Source of the DNA: Fibrella forsythiae
GTDB lineage: Bacteria; Bacteroidota; Bacteroidia; Cytophagales; Spirosomataceae
Reading direction: 5' to 3'
Assembly (NCBI RefSeq): GCF_017353175.1
Contig: NZ_JAFMYW010000009.1
Location: 62,001-126,000 of the forward strand
Length of the DNA stretch: 64,000 nt
In this document: positions 18,593-27,954 of the stretch, piece by piece
Numbering within the stretch: the first letter of the stretch is position 1
Layout: each line of letters begins with the position of its first letter
Program-made: the position numbers and the translations under genes
The notes under the pieces: generated by a model
What the model was told of the DNA's origin: nothing
The model's database searches: none
Seen by the model: the letters and a program-made list of their open reading frames with translations, nothing else

Positions 18593-18634
18593 AGTACGCA
18601 GATTTAAGGAGCTGATCCGTTGAATCTGCGTACT
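18593..18634. terminator. 12-bp bidirectional terminator
   Basis: AGTACGCAGATT (18593-18604) and AATCTGCGTACT (18623-18634) pair perfectly. It sits between convergent genes ending at 18582 and 18646. Confidence 0.75.
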
Positions 18635-18645
18635 ATTCCCCCCTT

Positions 18646-19773
18646 TTATTGCCCTGAGATGACGCAGACGGGGGCGGGGATTTTTAGTTCCTGACCAGCG
18701 GCGGTAAGCATGCCCGTACTGGCGTTGCGCCGGAACACCACCAGGTTATCGGATTCCTGATTAGCCACGATCACAAACTGTCCGCGTGGATCGATCCAGA
18801 AATTGCGGGGCGTTTTGCCACCCGTAGGTACGTGCCCGATCAGCGTAGGTATACCCGTGTTGCCGATCTTCAGCACCGCCAACGCATTATGCCCCCGGTT
18901 CGACTGGTATATGTAATTCCCCGTGGCGTCGATGTGAATATCGGCAGATGTGTTGTTGCCCGTGAAACCAGCCGGGAGCGTAGCAATGCCTTCCCTGAGC
19001 AGTGTGAGCGAGCCCGTTTTAGGGTTGCGGGCAAACACAGCCATCGATGAGGTCAACTCTTCAACCAGATACGCAAAGCGGCCGTTGGGGTGAAACGCCA
19101 TATGGCGCGGGCCTGAGCCTTTCTTCACCGTTACAAACGGCGTGGCATTGGGTACGGGTTTCGTTCCGCCAAGGTTATAGATATAAACCCGGTCGTTGCC
19201 CAGATCGGCAACGTATACGTGCCTGCCATCTGGCGAAACGGTGGCCGAGTGGGCATGCGGTGCATCCTGGCGGGGGTTAGCCGGGTTATTGCCGGCATAT
19301 TTGACCCGTTCAACCAGCGAACCCAGCTTTCCATCCGTGGCAATGGGCAAGGCTGTGAACACGCCGTCACCGTAGGCCGATACAAACGCCATCGTTCCCG
19401 ATTTATTGATGCTGACATGACAGGGTCCTGCGCCATCTGTCGCCTGCTGATTTAGCAATTGCAACGTACCTGTAGTCTTATCTACCGAATAGGTATTGGC
19501 TCCGGCTGCACCACCATCTGCCTCATTCACAGCATAGAGGTATTTTTTTGACGGGTGCAACGCCAGGAACGAAGGGTTCTGGCTGTTTTTGGCCGAACCA
19601 GCCAGGGATAGCGCGCCCGTTCTCCGGTCGAACTGAACGATGTAGATTCCCTCGCTGCCCCGCGTTGAATACGTACCCACATAGAGCCGGTCGGTTGGTG
19701 AAGTAGATTGTGCCTGGGTGCGCGATACCATGCCAACGGCTATGAGGGCGGCAAAAAAAGCGAAGCGTTTCAT
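18646..19773 (-). CDS. exported lactonase (6-phosphogluconolactonase-like propeller)
   Basis: A 375-residue seven-bladed beta-propeller of the YbhE/lactonase family. Blade motifs recur: DRLYVGTYSTRGSEGIYI near the start, PSFLALHPSKKYLYAVNE, GPCHVSINKSGTMAFVSAYG, PHAHSATVSPDGRHVYVADLGNDRV and GKTPRNFWIDPRGQFVIVANQESDN. A signal peptide (to about TQAQ) points to the periplasm, so its substrate is a sugar lactone outside the cell rather than 6-phosphogluconolactone. It is monocistronic: a terminator lies downstream and a divergent gene upstream. Confidence 0.85.
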   Translation of the reverse strand: MKRFAFFAALIAVGMVSRTQAQSTSPTDRLYVGTYSTRGSEGIYIVQFDRRTGALSLAGSAKNSQNPSFLALHPSKKYLYAVNEADGGAAGANTYSVDKTTGTLQLLNQQATDGAGPCHVSINKSGTMAFVSAYGDGVFTALPIATDGKLGSLVERVKYAGNNPANPRQDAPHAHSATVSPDGRHVYVADLGNDRVYIYNLGGTKPVPNATPFVTVKKGSGPRHMAFHPNGRFAYLVEELTSSMAVFARNPKTGSLTLLREGIATLPAGFTGNNTSADIHIDATGNYIYQSNRGHNALAVLKIGNTGIPTLIGHVPTGGKTPRNFWIDPRGQFVIVANQESDNLVVFRRNASTGMLTAAGQELKIPAPVCVISGQ

Positions 19774-19866
19774 GTGATAAGTCGTTACTAAAAAGTAGGT
19801 TAAAAGTCTTTACTCGGGATGGTTTTGTCGAAACAGATCGGCAACCTTGCCTTCTTTACCAAACAC

Positions 19867-20520
19867 ATGATGACACACAACCTGTTTAGACGGCCAAAAC
19901 TAACACTAGCTTGCCTGCTTTTAAGCACAGCTAGCGCCGTTGCTCAACTTGGTACACTTCCCAAAGCGGTACCTGCAACAGCTACGCCGGCCCCGGCCGT
20001 ACCTTCTGCTGCCGATTCTGTTGCGCACAAGCTCGACCAGGCCGTTATTGCCAGCACAAATGGCGATAAAACTGCAGCAGTGACCGGCCTCAACGAGGGC
20101 GTTGCCGCCGCCGAAGCACAAGCCGCTATCAGCAAAGGCGATTTCAAAGAGAAGCTAATGAGTCAGACTGGTGCGCTGAAGCAATTGATTCCAGGCGTGG
20201 CGAGTGGGGCTGTATCGGGAAATATGCTGGCCAAAGCCGTTTCGCTCGTAAAAATGGCGCTGGGGGCCAATCAGATCAGTAGCCTGCTTGGTGGTGGCGG
20301 AAGCCTGCTCAGCTCGGCAGGAGCTCTTACAGGTGGCCTGAACCTGCTAAAAGGAGGGTTACCCTCGCTGGGTGGTCAGGCAGCCTCTACGGGTGGTTCG
20401 CTCATCAGCACGGCACTATCAGGAGTTAGCAAGCTGGGTGGCCTCGGTGGTGCTGCCGCCGAACCGGCCGTAAAACAGCAGTTGGGTGGCGTACTCAATT
20501 TCGCGAAGGGAATTTTATAA
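19867..20520 (+). CDS. secreted Ala/Gly-rich hypothetical protein
   Basis: A 217-residue exported protein of no recognised family. Start chosen at ATG 19867, just before the signal peptide (TLACLLLSTASAVAQ). The first mature part is Ala/Pro rich; the middle resembles DUF4197-like helical proteins in composition; the C-terminal half is Gly/Leu/Ser rich (LLGGGGSLLSSAGALTGG) and probably hydrophobic and flexible. Divergent from the lactonase and convergent with the S24 regulator, separated from the latter by a long inverted repeat. Confidence 0.6.
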   Translation: MMTHNLFRRPKLTLACLLLSTASAVAQLGTLPKAVPATATPAPAVPSAADSVAHKLDQAVIASTNGDKTAAVTGLNEGVAAAEAQAAISKGDFKEKLMSQTGALKQLIPGVASGAVSGNMLAKAVSLVKMALGANQISSLLGGGGSLLSSAGALTGGLNLLKGGLPSLGGQAASTGGSLISTALSGVSKLGGLGGAAAEPAVKQQLGGVLNFAKGIL

Positions 20521-20522
20521 CG

Positions 20523-20608
20523 AGTCGATAGTCGTAAGTCAATAGTGGCGCTGCTATATCCCAATCTGGTGATACGGCAGCGCCACTATTGAATTACGAC
20601 TATCGACT
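20523..20608. terminator. 32-base inverted repeat between convergent genes
   Basis: Arms 20523-20554 and 20577-20608 pair over 15 plus 14 bases with one 3-base internal mismatch. It begins right after the stop of the Ala/Gly-rich gene and ends 3 bases before the stop of the S24 gene. Confidence 0.8.
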
Positions 20609-20611
20609 TAG

Positions 20612-21328
20612 TTACTCCACTGGCGAATCAACGATGCTGATGATTTTCCAGATGCCGCGCAGGTCTTTATGACCAACCGTGACACTACCCCCCAGCGGAT
20701 TGTCGGAGTGGAGCGTGAGGTACCGTTTGGTCATCAGTTCGTTGTCACGAATGCGTTTCACCACAAAATAATCGCGGTACATGACTGCATAAATCCCGCC
20801 CGACTGGTATTCCCAGTTGCTTTGGTCAACCTGCTCGGCCAGTACTTTGGCACCGTTGCCAAGCTGGGGCGTCATGCTATTCCCTGAAATTTCGATCACA
20901 ACCACCGGCTTGTTCGACCGAACAGACGAACTACGAACCCGGTAGGTATCCATGTCCATCTTGCGGAACCCTTCTGTATAGGTTTCCACGAAGCTGGCGT
21001 AAAACTTAATAGGGACAAACGGTACCTCGATCAGGTTCTCATCGGTTACAATAAACTTGCTATTACCCCCATCGGTACCGTCGGCCAGAACGGGCATAAT
21101 GCCGCGCAGCAGAAAATCGGCCCGAATTTGCGGGTAGCAGGCCAGTAAACTCATTATTGTATCATATGATGGTTTTGCCCGACCACTCAGAATGTTATAA
21201 AACTTCGATGGATTCTCGCCTAAGTCTTTGGAAATCTGATAGATGGTCATTCCCAGCGCATCAAATACCTGCTTGAGCCGATCCTGAATTGTTTCCACTG
21301 CCTCGATGTTTATGGCACAGTCTTCCAT
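20612..21328 (-). CDS. HTH and S24-peptidase regulator (LexA/CI-like)
   Basis: A 238-residue repressor-like protein. Residues 12-70 are an XRE-type helix-turn-helix (TIYQISKDLGENPSKFYNILSGRAKPSYDTIM). Residues 105-235 are an S24 domain with the Ser151/Lys191 dyad (SGNSMTPQ and YFVVKRIRD). The Ala-Gly cleavage pair of self-cleaving repressors reads Ala111-Ser112 here (KFYASFVE). It is divergent from a Y-family polymerase across 122 bases that contain nested palindromes, so it likely controls that gene in response to DNA damage (inference). Confidence 0.85.
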   Translation of the reverse strand: MEDCAINIEAVETIQDRLKQVFDALGMTIYQISKDLGENPSKFYNILSGRAKPSYDTIMSLLACYPQIRADFLLRGIMPVLADGTDGGNSKFIVTDENLIEVPFVPIKFYASFVETYTEGFRKMDMDTYRVRSSSVRSNKPVVVIEISGNSMTPQLGNGAKVLAEQVDQSNWEYQSGGIYAVMYRDYFVVKRIRDNELMTKRYLTLHSDNPLGGSVTVGHKDLRGIWKIISIVDSPVE

Positions 21329-21354
21329 TTTTATATTATAAAATTTGGATAGTG

Positions 21355-21401
21355 TGTTGTAAGTAAAATATATTGCACCCGTTCAATGCAAGTTTACAAC
21401 A
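21355..21401. promoter_or_regulatory. nested palindromes in the S24/polymerase divergent region
   Basis: Outer arms TGTTGTAA (21355-21362) and TTACAACA (21394-21401) enclose inner arms TTGCA (21373-21377) and TGCAA (21387-21391). The gap is shared by the two divergent genes, so these are candidate binding sites for the S24 repressor. The word TTTRCAAC recurs at 23.15-23.23 kb. Confidence 0.45.
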
Positions 21402-21450
21402 AATTACTATCAAAAGGAAAGCATACCCTATGAGTTTTAGCTGATATTTC

Positions 21451-22719
21451 ATGAATGACAACCGCCTGCGTACCCATCTTGAGCCAACGGTGCTTTTTGT
21501 CGATATGAACAGCTTTTTCGCCAGCTGCGAACAGCAGGATAACTACTGGCTGCGGGGGCGGCCAATCGCCGTATGTGTGTATACCGGTGCTCGTGGCTGC
21601 GTCATTGCGCCATCGATCGAAGCCAAATTACGGGGCGTAAAAACCGGAATGCGACTCGACGAAGCCATGAGCATTTGCCCCGAGCTTGTTCCGGTTGAGA
21701 CAAGCCCCGACCGCTACCGAGCCTACCACGTCAAACTCATCAGTGTATTCAAACGTTTCTCCGACGATGTACTTCCAAAAAGCATCGACGAAGCCGTTAT
21801 CGACTTGACGCGTTATCAGCTTGCTTACAAGAGCATGCCCGAGGTAGCACAGCGCATCAAGCACGCTATCCGTACCGACGTGGGCGATTACCTGCGCTGT
21901 TCGATTGGCATTGCGCCCAACGCCTTCCTGGCCAAGCTGGCCTCGACCCTTCAGAAACCAGACGGGCTGGTCACGATCTCGCCCGCCAACATCGACGAGG
22001 TGCTGGGTAAACTCGCTCTCACCGACCTGCCCGGCATTGGCCATGCTATGGCTACCCGCCTACAAGCCGGTACTATCAACTCGCCGCTCGAACTCCGCTA
22101 TGCCTCGCCCGATCGATTAAAACTTGTTTGTAAAAGCATTATCGGCTGGCACTGGCACCTGCGGCTCAATTTTGGTGGCGAAGTTGATCTGGCGGCTCAT
22201 GCCTATAAACAAATGCAGGCCATCCGCTCTGTCTCGACCGGGCAGCGGCAATCGCTTGAACAGATGACAACGATTCTGCGTACGCTCTGTCTGACGCTGG
22301 AACGACGCATGGTGCATCAAAAAGTATTCTGCCGCCGGTTGCAGGGCTGGGTACGTTACAGCAACGGTAAACGATACGAGGACGGACTGACATTCAGTAT
22401 TCCGATGCAGGATGGCATTGAGCTATTCGATTTGCTGTGCAGCCGCATGCAACGCTATCAGGAGGCCCATCAATGCGGCCCGTTGCTCAACGCCGATGTT
22501 CGGCAGATTGGCATGGGTGTCAGCGACTTTATGCCAGCCGAGAGTGTGCAATATACTCTGTTTGAGGATAATACCCGCAAAGATAAGTTCAGGGAAACGC
22601 TAAACGCCATTAAGGAGCGTTTTGGTAAAAACAGCCTCATCCGCGCTACTGAGCTCCGTGGCGAATCGGTAAAAGACCTTATCGGGTTCGGTTCTATCAA
22701 GGATCTGCACGAGTGGTGA
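21451..22719 (+). CDS. Y-family translesion DNA polymerase (UmuC/DinB-like)
   Basis: A 422-residue error-prone polymerase. Asp18 lies in LFVDMNSFFASCE and Asp113/Glu114 in SIDEAVID, giving the catalytic carboxylates. Residues 150-200 have the thumb helix-hairpin-helix (LTDLPGIGHAMATRLQ). The C-terminal little-finger region ends with a DUF4113-like stretch (DKFRETLNAIKERFGKNSL). Length and tail fit UmuC-type proteins; no separate umuD gene is present, and the S24 protein transcribed divergently may fill that place or act only as a repressor. Confidence 0.9.
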   Translation: MNDNRLRTHLEPTVLFVDMNSFFASCEQQDNYWLRGRPIAVCVYTGARGCVIAPSIEAKLRGVKTGMRLDEAMSICPELVPVETSPDRYRAYHVKLISVFKRFSDDVLPKSIDEAVIDLTRYQLAYKSMPEVAQRIKHAIRTDVGDYLRCSIGIAPNAFLAKLASTLQKPDGLVTISPANIDEVLGKLALTDLPGIGHAMATRLQAGTINSPLELRYASPDRLKLVCKSIIGWHWHLRLNFGGEVDLAAHAYKQMQAIRSVSTGQRQSLEQMTTILRTLCLTLERRMVHQKVFCRRLQGWVRYSNGKRYEDGLTFSIPMQDGIELFDLLCSRMQRYQEAHQCGPLLNADVRQIGMGVSDFMPAESVQYTLFEDNTRKDKFRETLNAIKERFGKNSLIRATELRGESVKDLIGFGSIKDLHEW

Positions 22720-22831
22720 GGCTATACGAGTAGTTCTACAAGTGTTTATCAGCGCCCTCTGCGCCTGTATTCATGCGTAATACCCGCTCAGGCCAATGAT
22801 TGAACAAGGTCAGGTACGTCATCAGGGCCTC

Positions 22832-23104
22832 TTACTTGTAATACCTTTGAGCACCCGCCAATGCTACTACGCCGCTGATCATTGATAGTATCATGAAAGC
22901 AGTAAAGGCGAACAGATCCGATGTAGCAGACAGGAACAGGTAATTCATCAGCGCAATTACCAGGGCTAACAAACCCGTCATCATCGCACATTTTCCCATC
23001 CAGATGGCTAGCCCTTTACGGTTTTTAACAAGGCCGGGGTCATAGCCCGCAATCAAATTAGCCAGCCTGAACTTCACAATTATGGCACCCATGACGATGA
23101 ACAA
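22832..23104 (-). CDS. DUF3784-like small membrane protein
   Basis: A 90-residue protein with three predicted membrane segments (about 2-12, 38-58 and 65-82). The stretch VKFRLANLIAGYD near the N-terminus is typical of the DUF3784 family, as I recall it; role unknown. It is alone between the polymerase and a 262-base gap that carries three copies of a TTTRCAAC word. Confidence 0.65.
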   Translation of the reverse strand: MFIVMGAIIVKFRLANLIAGYDPGLVKNRKGLAIWMGKCAMMTGLLALVIALMNYLFLSATSDLFAFTAFMILSMISGVVALAGAQRYYK

Positions 23105-23151
23105 TACCCCAACGATAGTAAAACTACTGTTGCTACCATCTCATTAACTTA

Positions 23152-23226
23152 TTTACAACCAGATAATCTTCTGCCGACCAACGCAATTTGCAACCATTCC
23201 GGCCATCTCCTATAATCATTTGCAAC
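23152..23226. repeat. three direct copies of TTTRCAAC
   Basis: TTTACAAC at 23152-23159 and TTTGCAAC at 23187-23194 and 23219-23226, spaced 35 and 32 bases, upstream of the DUF3784 gene. The same word occurs in the S24/polymerase intergenic palindrome. Possible operators. Confidence 0.4.
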
Positions 23227-23366
23227 ACGCTTGCACCATTCGTGCCTTGTGAGCTACCAAATGTAAGCCAGAGTTACACCAAATATGCTGTTTATCTGCA
23301 CACCCTGGCAGCGAAGCACGCAGTGGTGAACGTATCTGGTTTGGCACTTGCGAACGAAGCAGCCAG

Positions 23367-25850
23367 CTATTTGATGGCCAGTACTTTGAATTCGGTGCGT
23401 CGGTTGCGCTGATGTTCGTTTTCGGTACAGATTACGCCGTCGGTGCAGTTGTTGACCAGCATCGATTCGCCGTAGCCGATGGCCAGCATCCGGTTGCGGC
23501 TAATGCCTTTCGACGCCAAATAATCGGCCACGGCTTTTGCTCGCCGGGTCGACAGCTCTTTGTTATGACCAGCATCGCCCCGGCTGTCGGTGTGCGACCG
23601 AATTTCGACCACCAGCGATGGATATCGCCGCATCGTTGCCAGCATTTTATCGAGTTCGCGGGCGGCATCCGGGCGGATGGTTGAGTTGCCCAGATCATAA
23701 TAGATCTTGTCGGTCGTGACTACATCGCCTACGTGCAACATTCTGACCATAGCCACCAATTCTTTGGGTTTCGATTTTTTGGCCACCTTTTTCACCTTAC
23801 TGGTGCTGGTACCGTAAGTTGGCTTGCTGGCAGTGAGGGTGTAATCGCAGCCCTCCATGATATCGAATTCGTACATACCGTTGGTGTCGGTAACGGCCGT
23901 CTCTATCCGGCCGTTGCAGTCGTTCCGTAATTTCATCACAACGCCCTCGATGGGTGTTCCGTCCCGTTCGCCCAGCACCGTACCCCGCACACGGGAACTG
24001 GTGAGCGGGCGCGAGGGTTTAGTTGCCTCCACAAACACGGTATCTACAATGACGGTAGGTCGCATCATCGACATCTCGAGCCGGGATGGCTGATCATCTG
24101 TAAGATCACGGGTTGATAAACCAATGGTGCTGTTGATGTAGCCGTCGCGCGAGGCGGTGAACAGGTAATCACTTTCCGCGTCTACGCATAATTTCACCAG
24201 GCCATTTTTGTCGGCCATCAGCACCTGATCGGTCTGGCCCACGCGTTTGCCCCTGGCAGTGACTACCACACTATCAATGGGCATGTCGGTTGTTACATCG
24301 AAGATGCGCAGGGTGAGGTCTCGGCAGCCGAACAGGGAGCTTTCGCGGGTGAAGCGAAACAGATCATCAGACCCATTCCGATTACTGCTGAAATAACCCG
24401 TCTGGCGGACTCCGTCTGTGATGAGGCCGAAATCGTCTCCTATCGAATTGATGGGTGCGTCGATCGTCTCTACCGCCCGAACGGCCGGGCCGTCCATCGC
24501 CGCGTAAAAAACATCAAGGCCACCCACGCCCCGCCGACCATCCGTTGAGAAATAGAGGTTTCCGTTTTCATCGGCAAAAGGAAACAGCTCGTTGCCTTTC
24601 GTATTGATCGTTGGCCCCAGGTTGACCGGTTCGCTCCAGCGGTTGTTGAGCCAGCGCGACACATAGAGGTCTGTTCCGCCCAGGCCTCCAGGCATATCAG
24701 ACGCAAAGAACAACAGCTGATCGGGTGTACCATCACGGCCTTTGCACAGGGCCGGGTGCCCAACCGAATAGTCATCGCTGTTGAAGGGCAGCTCGGTTAT
24801 GTCAGACCAGGTACCGTTGATTTGCCGGGCGGTATATAGCTTCAGCTTGTTAACGTTTTCTTCGCTGGTCTTCGCCTTACCGTTGTTGTAATTGTTGCGG
24901 GTAAAAATGATCTGGGAACCATCGGCCGAGAACGTGGCGGGGCCTTCGTGGTATTTCGTGTTGAGCGACTGGGCAAACTGTTTGCTGGGGTTCACGGGCC
25001 TTTTATCATACCCAAGTCCCTGCGCCACATTAATGCCGCCCTGGAAGGTGGCTGATGTTCGCGAATCGTTGGCCGTGGGCGCTGTATATTGATCGTTACC
25101 AACGGGGCGTGGCCCCGCCGACAGCCGGGCTGCTGCGGCTTCTTTCTTGGTGTCGATGACCTCGCCTTCAGCGTTTATTCGCCGTTTGGCCGTCAGTTGC
25201 GACCGGTTAGGTACGTAGATCAGGTCGAGGTAACCGGCGCCTCCGCCACTACCGCTTGTTTCAATGGTTGAACCACCCTTACTGCCTGCTACATACACCA
25301 GGCCATCCCGGTAGAACATGGGGCTGAATTCTTCATTGACGGTGTTCAGGCTAAGGTCTTCGAGCTGATACCGCACAGCCTCGCCCCGCGCTCCGGCCGG
25401 TCGGCCGCTGGCGGCGGTAGGAACTGATGCCAGCCGCCGGGTACGTTGCTGCTCATACAAGGCCTGATATTTTTCATACTGTTCCTGGGCCTCCACAAAT
25501 TTGCCGTTACTGGCCAGCGTCTGTGCGTAAGCCAACACGGCCACGGGTTTCTCCTGACCGGGCGTTAAAGCCGACTGCCACTCCCGAAACATACGCTCGG
25601 CCTTTACATTGTCGCCTACTGCCCGGTATGCCTGCGCCAGCGAGGCCTGGATGCCACTACGTTGTGCAGACACAATTCTGGGGTCGTTCAGTAGCTGCGT
25701 ATACAAATCAATGGCACGCCCATAGGCTTTGTAGCTTAGCATCCGATCAGCCTGAATCAACAGGGAGTCGGGCTGTTGCACAGGACGAGCAGCTGCCAGG
25801 CTACTGCCAAGTAAGAGCAAGCAAACAAATACATAATATAGCCGTCTCAT
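23367..25850 (-). CDS. PorE-like OmpA-family protein with TPR and PD40 repeats
   Basis: An 827-residue outer-membrane-anchored, peptidoglycan-binding protein. Order: signal peptide (MRRLYYVFVCLLLLGSS), TPR-like helices (about 25-130), PD40/WD40-like blades (about 180-510, including DGSQIIFTRNNYN and NLYFSTDGRRGVGGLDVFY), one or two carboxypeptidase regulatory-like folds (about 540-690) and an OmpA C-terminal domain (KIYYDLGNSTIRPDAARELD... HTDSRGDAGHN... LSTRRAKAVADYL). This is the architecture of PorE, a T9SS component, but Bacteroidetes carry many paralogs. It follows the type-B CTD gene on the same strand, a usual neighbour; no PorP/SprF gene is present. Confidence 0.85.
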   Translation of the reverse strand: MRRLYYVFVCLLLLGSSLAAARPVQQPDSLLIQADRMLSYKAYGRAIDLYTQLLNDPRIVSAQRSGIQASLAQAYRAVGDNVKAERMFREWQSALTPGQEKPVAVLAYAQTLASNGKFVEAQEQYEKYQALYEQQRTRRLASVPTAASGRPAGARGEAVRYQLEDLSLNTVNEEFSPMFYRDGLVYVAGSKGGSTIETSGSGGGAGYLDLIYVPNRSQLTAKRRINAEGEVIDTKKEAAAARLSAGPRPVGNDQYTAPTANDSRTSATFQGGINVAQGLGYDKRPVNPSKQFAQSLNTKYHEGPATFSADGSQIIFTRNNYNNGKAKTSEENVNKLKLYTARQINGTWSDITELPFNSDDYSVGHPALCKGRDGTPDQLLFFASDMPGGLGGTDLYVSRWLNNRWSEPVNLGPTINTKGNELFPFADENGNLYFSTDGRRGVGGLDVFYAAMDGPAVRAVETIDAPINSIGDDFGLITDGVRQTGYFSSNRNGSDDLFRFTRESSLFGCRDLTLRIFDVTTDMPIDSVVVTARGKRVGQTDQVLMADKNGLVKLCVDAESDYLFTASRDGYINSTIGLSTRDLTDDQPSRLEMSMMRPTVIVDTVFVEATKPSRPLTSSRVRGTVLGERDGTPIEGVVMKLRNDCNGRIETAVTDTNGMYEFDIMEGCDYTLTASKPTYGTSTSKVKKVAKKSKPKELVAMVRMLHVGDVVTTDKIYYDLGNSTIRPDAARELDKMLATMRRYPSLVVEIRSHTDSRGDAGHNKELSTRRAKAVADYLASKGISRNRMLAIGYGESMLVNNCTDGVICTENEHQRNRRTEFKVLAIK

Positions 25851-25950
25851 AAGTACTAATTCGGTGTTAATCTCGCTTCGTCGTGGTCGTTGGCGGACCG
25901 GCATTTCAGGTAACGAGTTTGTCTAAATAGTTAGTCGGATAGGAGGCTGG

Positions 25951-27684
25951 CTATCGGGCTATTGTTAAAAACCGGACATACTCACGACCGTCGCTGATGC
26001 GAACTACGTAGAAGTAGGTGCCATCGGGCAGCCCCTGGTTCGCTGTCGTGTTGATGCCCTGATTTGTCTGCCCTCCCCAATCGTTTTTATAGTTGGTATC
26101 TGCATATACCCGGTGCCCCCACCGGTTGAAAATCTCCAGGTCAACGGTGGCTCCTCTGGGGGTTCCCTGAACAACAAAGTAGTCATTTATGCCATCACCG
26201 TTTGGTGAAAAACCCTCGGGTATAAATATACTTCCTCCATCGATAACATCAGGCTGTTTGACGACCAGATTTGTACTATCGGTAGTAGCTGGTGTATTGG
26301 TTTGCGAGAGGGTGACGGCCAGCCTGGCCATTCCTGCTACACAGGGTCCGGCTCCATCCGGATCGGGCGTTATTAGTGCAAACGTCACGGTGCCGCGCTG
26401 CCGGTCTGATTCAGAAGCAACGTATCGGGGGCGCAACGTCTTCTGATCGGTAAACAGGCCAGTACCCGAACAGGTCCAGGCAGAATCGAGCCTGATGGCA
26501 TCTATCCCAACACCCCGAAGCCGGGCTTTCAGACAAACAACGCCCCGCTTCTGATCCAGCGAATCGAGCGAAAGGCTGACCAGATGCGGGCTACTCAGAC
26601 AGGGGGCAATTCCGTTGGCACACGTTGTAATCAGCACTGACACCGCAACGGGCTGGCTAAGGCACCCTGCCCGGTTTCTGGCCGACACGTAGTACATACC
26701 AGCCAACACGGCACCCGGCGCGGCTACTTCAGGCGAATCAATAGTAGGGCCCGTTCGGAATACATACGCCAGCGATGGCTGAAATGATGGCCCAATGGCG
26801 GTAGACAGATCGGCCGTCAGGAACGGACAGGTATTCTGTACCAGGGTCTGGTTTAGCGGTGTGGCGCGGGCGGGCTGGACCGCCAGCATTAATACATTGG
26901 AGCTATCACTCCGGCACGTACCTACCTGGCATATAGCGCGTAGCCGTATGCTCTGGCTTGGCGTAAACGTACGGTTCGTCCCAACTGCCCCATCTGACCA
27001 ACGTACCTGACCGGCACATTCGCTGGCAGCAAGTTGAACCGATTGACCGGCGCACAACTCACCTTCACCCGTTACCCGCACCAGCGTAGGTACGTTGGGG
27101 GTAGCCACCTGGAGCGCCAGTTGCACCGAGGGTATACTGGCACAACCTTCATGCAGGCAGGTAGCCTGATAAACGGTAGTTTGCTGTACCCGTACCGTAG
27201 GCGTAGCGCCGGTCAGGGTTGAATCAGACCAGCGAATGGTACCGGCGCAGTTGGCGGCAGTAATCGTGGCTGCATCACCGGCACAAAGAGTGGGTGTATC
27301 TGTCGTTAGCTTCGGTGCTTCGGGGGTTCCAACGGTAACGGTGTAGGCATCGGCGAAGCAACTGAGGCACCCTTCCGGCAGGCGGCAGATTGCCGTGTAG
27401 CGGGTGGTCTGGTAGGGCGTTACCCGAATACCCGCTCCCTGTTCTCCTGTCGACCAGATAACGGTGCCAAGGCAACCCGTTGCCGTAAGCTTTACGGTTT
27501 CTCCCTGGCAGATTTTAGGTCGTTCGCCAGTGATAATAGGCGGGCCTGGGGTCTGGCAGGTTAGCGATAAAGGACCAGTGCCGATTGGCGATGCCAAGGC
27601 CCATATCGATGGGATCAGCGCCAGTAAGCATAGTATCGTAAACCTAATAGCGTTCAATGTATACGTTTTCACCAAGCAACTCAT
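25951..27684 (-). CDS. Ig-repeat surface protein with T9SS type B sorting domain
   Basis: A 577-residue secreted protein. After a signal peptide, three tandem Cys-containing Ig-like repeats share the pattern C-x-G-x-(V/I)-x-W-S (about residues 50-270). The last 90 residues are the gliding-motility-type C-terminal domain (IFIPEGFSPNGDGINDYF... IFNRWGHRVYAD... LPDGTYFYVV), which targets the protein to the type IX secretion system without cleavage to a lipid anchor. Probably a large adhesive or gliding-related surface protein. It is 100 bases upstream of the PorE-like gene and may form an operon with it. Three motif 9-mers lie in the region. Confidence 0.87.
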   Translation of the reverse strand: MSCLVKTYTLNAIRFTILCLLALIPSIWALASPIGTGPLSLTCQTPGPPIITGERPKICQGETVKLTATGCLGTVIWSTGEQGAGIRVTPYQTTRYTAICRLPEGCLSCFADAYTVTVGTPEAPKLTTDTPTLCAGDAATITAANCAGTIRWSDSTLTGATPTVRVQQTTVYQATCLHEGCASIPSVQLALQVATPNVPTLVRVTGEGELCAGQSVQLAASECAGQVRWSDGAVGTNRTFTPSQSIRLRAICQVGTCRSDSSNVLMLAVQPARATPLNQTLVQNTCPFLTADLSTAIGPSFQPSLAYVFRTGPTIDSPEVAAPGAVLAGMYYVSARNRAGCLSQPVAVSVLITTCANGIAPCLSSPHLVSLSLDSLDQKRGVVCLKARLRGVGIDAIRLDSAWTCSGTGLFTDQKTLRPRYVASESDRQRGTVTFALITPDPDGAGPCVAGMARLAVTLSQTNTPATTDSTNLVVKQPDVIDGGSIFIPEGFSPNGDGINDYFVVQGTPRGATVDLEIFNRWGHRVYADTNYKNDWGGQTNQGINTTANQGLPDGTYFYVVRISDGREYVRFLTIAR

Positions 27685-27954
27685 GATTTATACTCACGTT
27701 TGCTTGTACGACGAAATTTCATGCCAAGCTTGACTATAGCCAGCGTATCTCCTTTTTACGGGGTTAGGGGCTGGTTTACCTCTCTTTTCTTACCTGAATG
27801 CATCTGTAAAAACCAATCTGATTTAGGTGCGCCAGAACCTCATAAATCATGCCAGAGAAGGATAATTTAACCCATGTAGATTACTAGACTATTATCTCTT
27901 AAGACCACATAAAGGCAATAAGTCACATGTATCCCAGTCTAAAATAAATTACCT

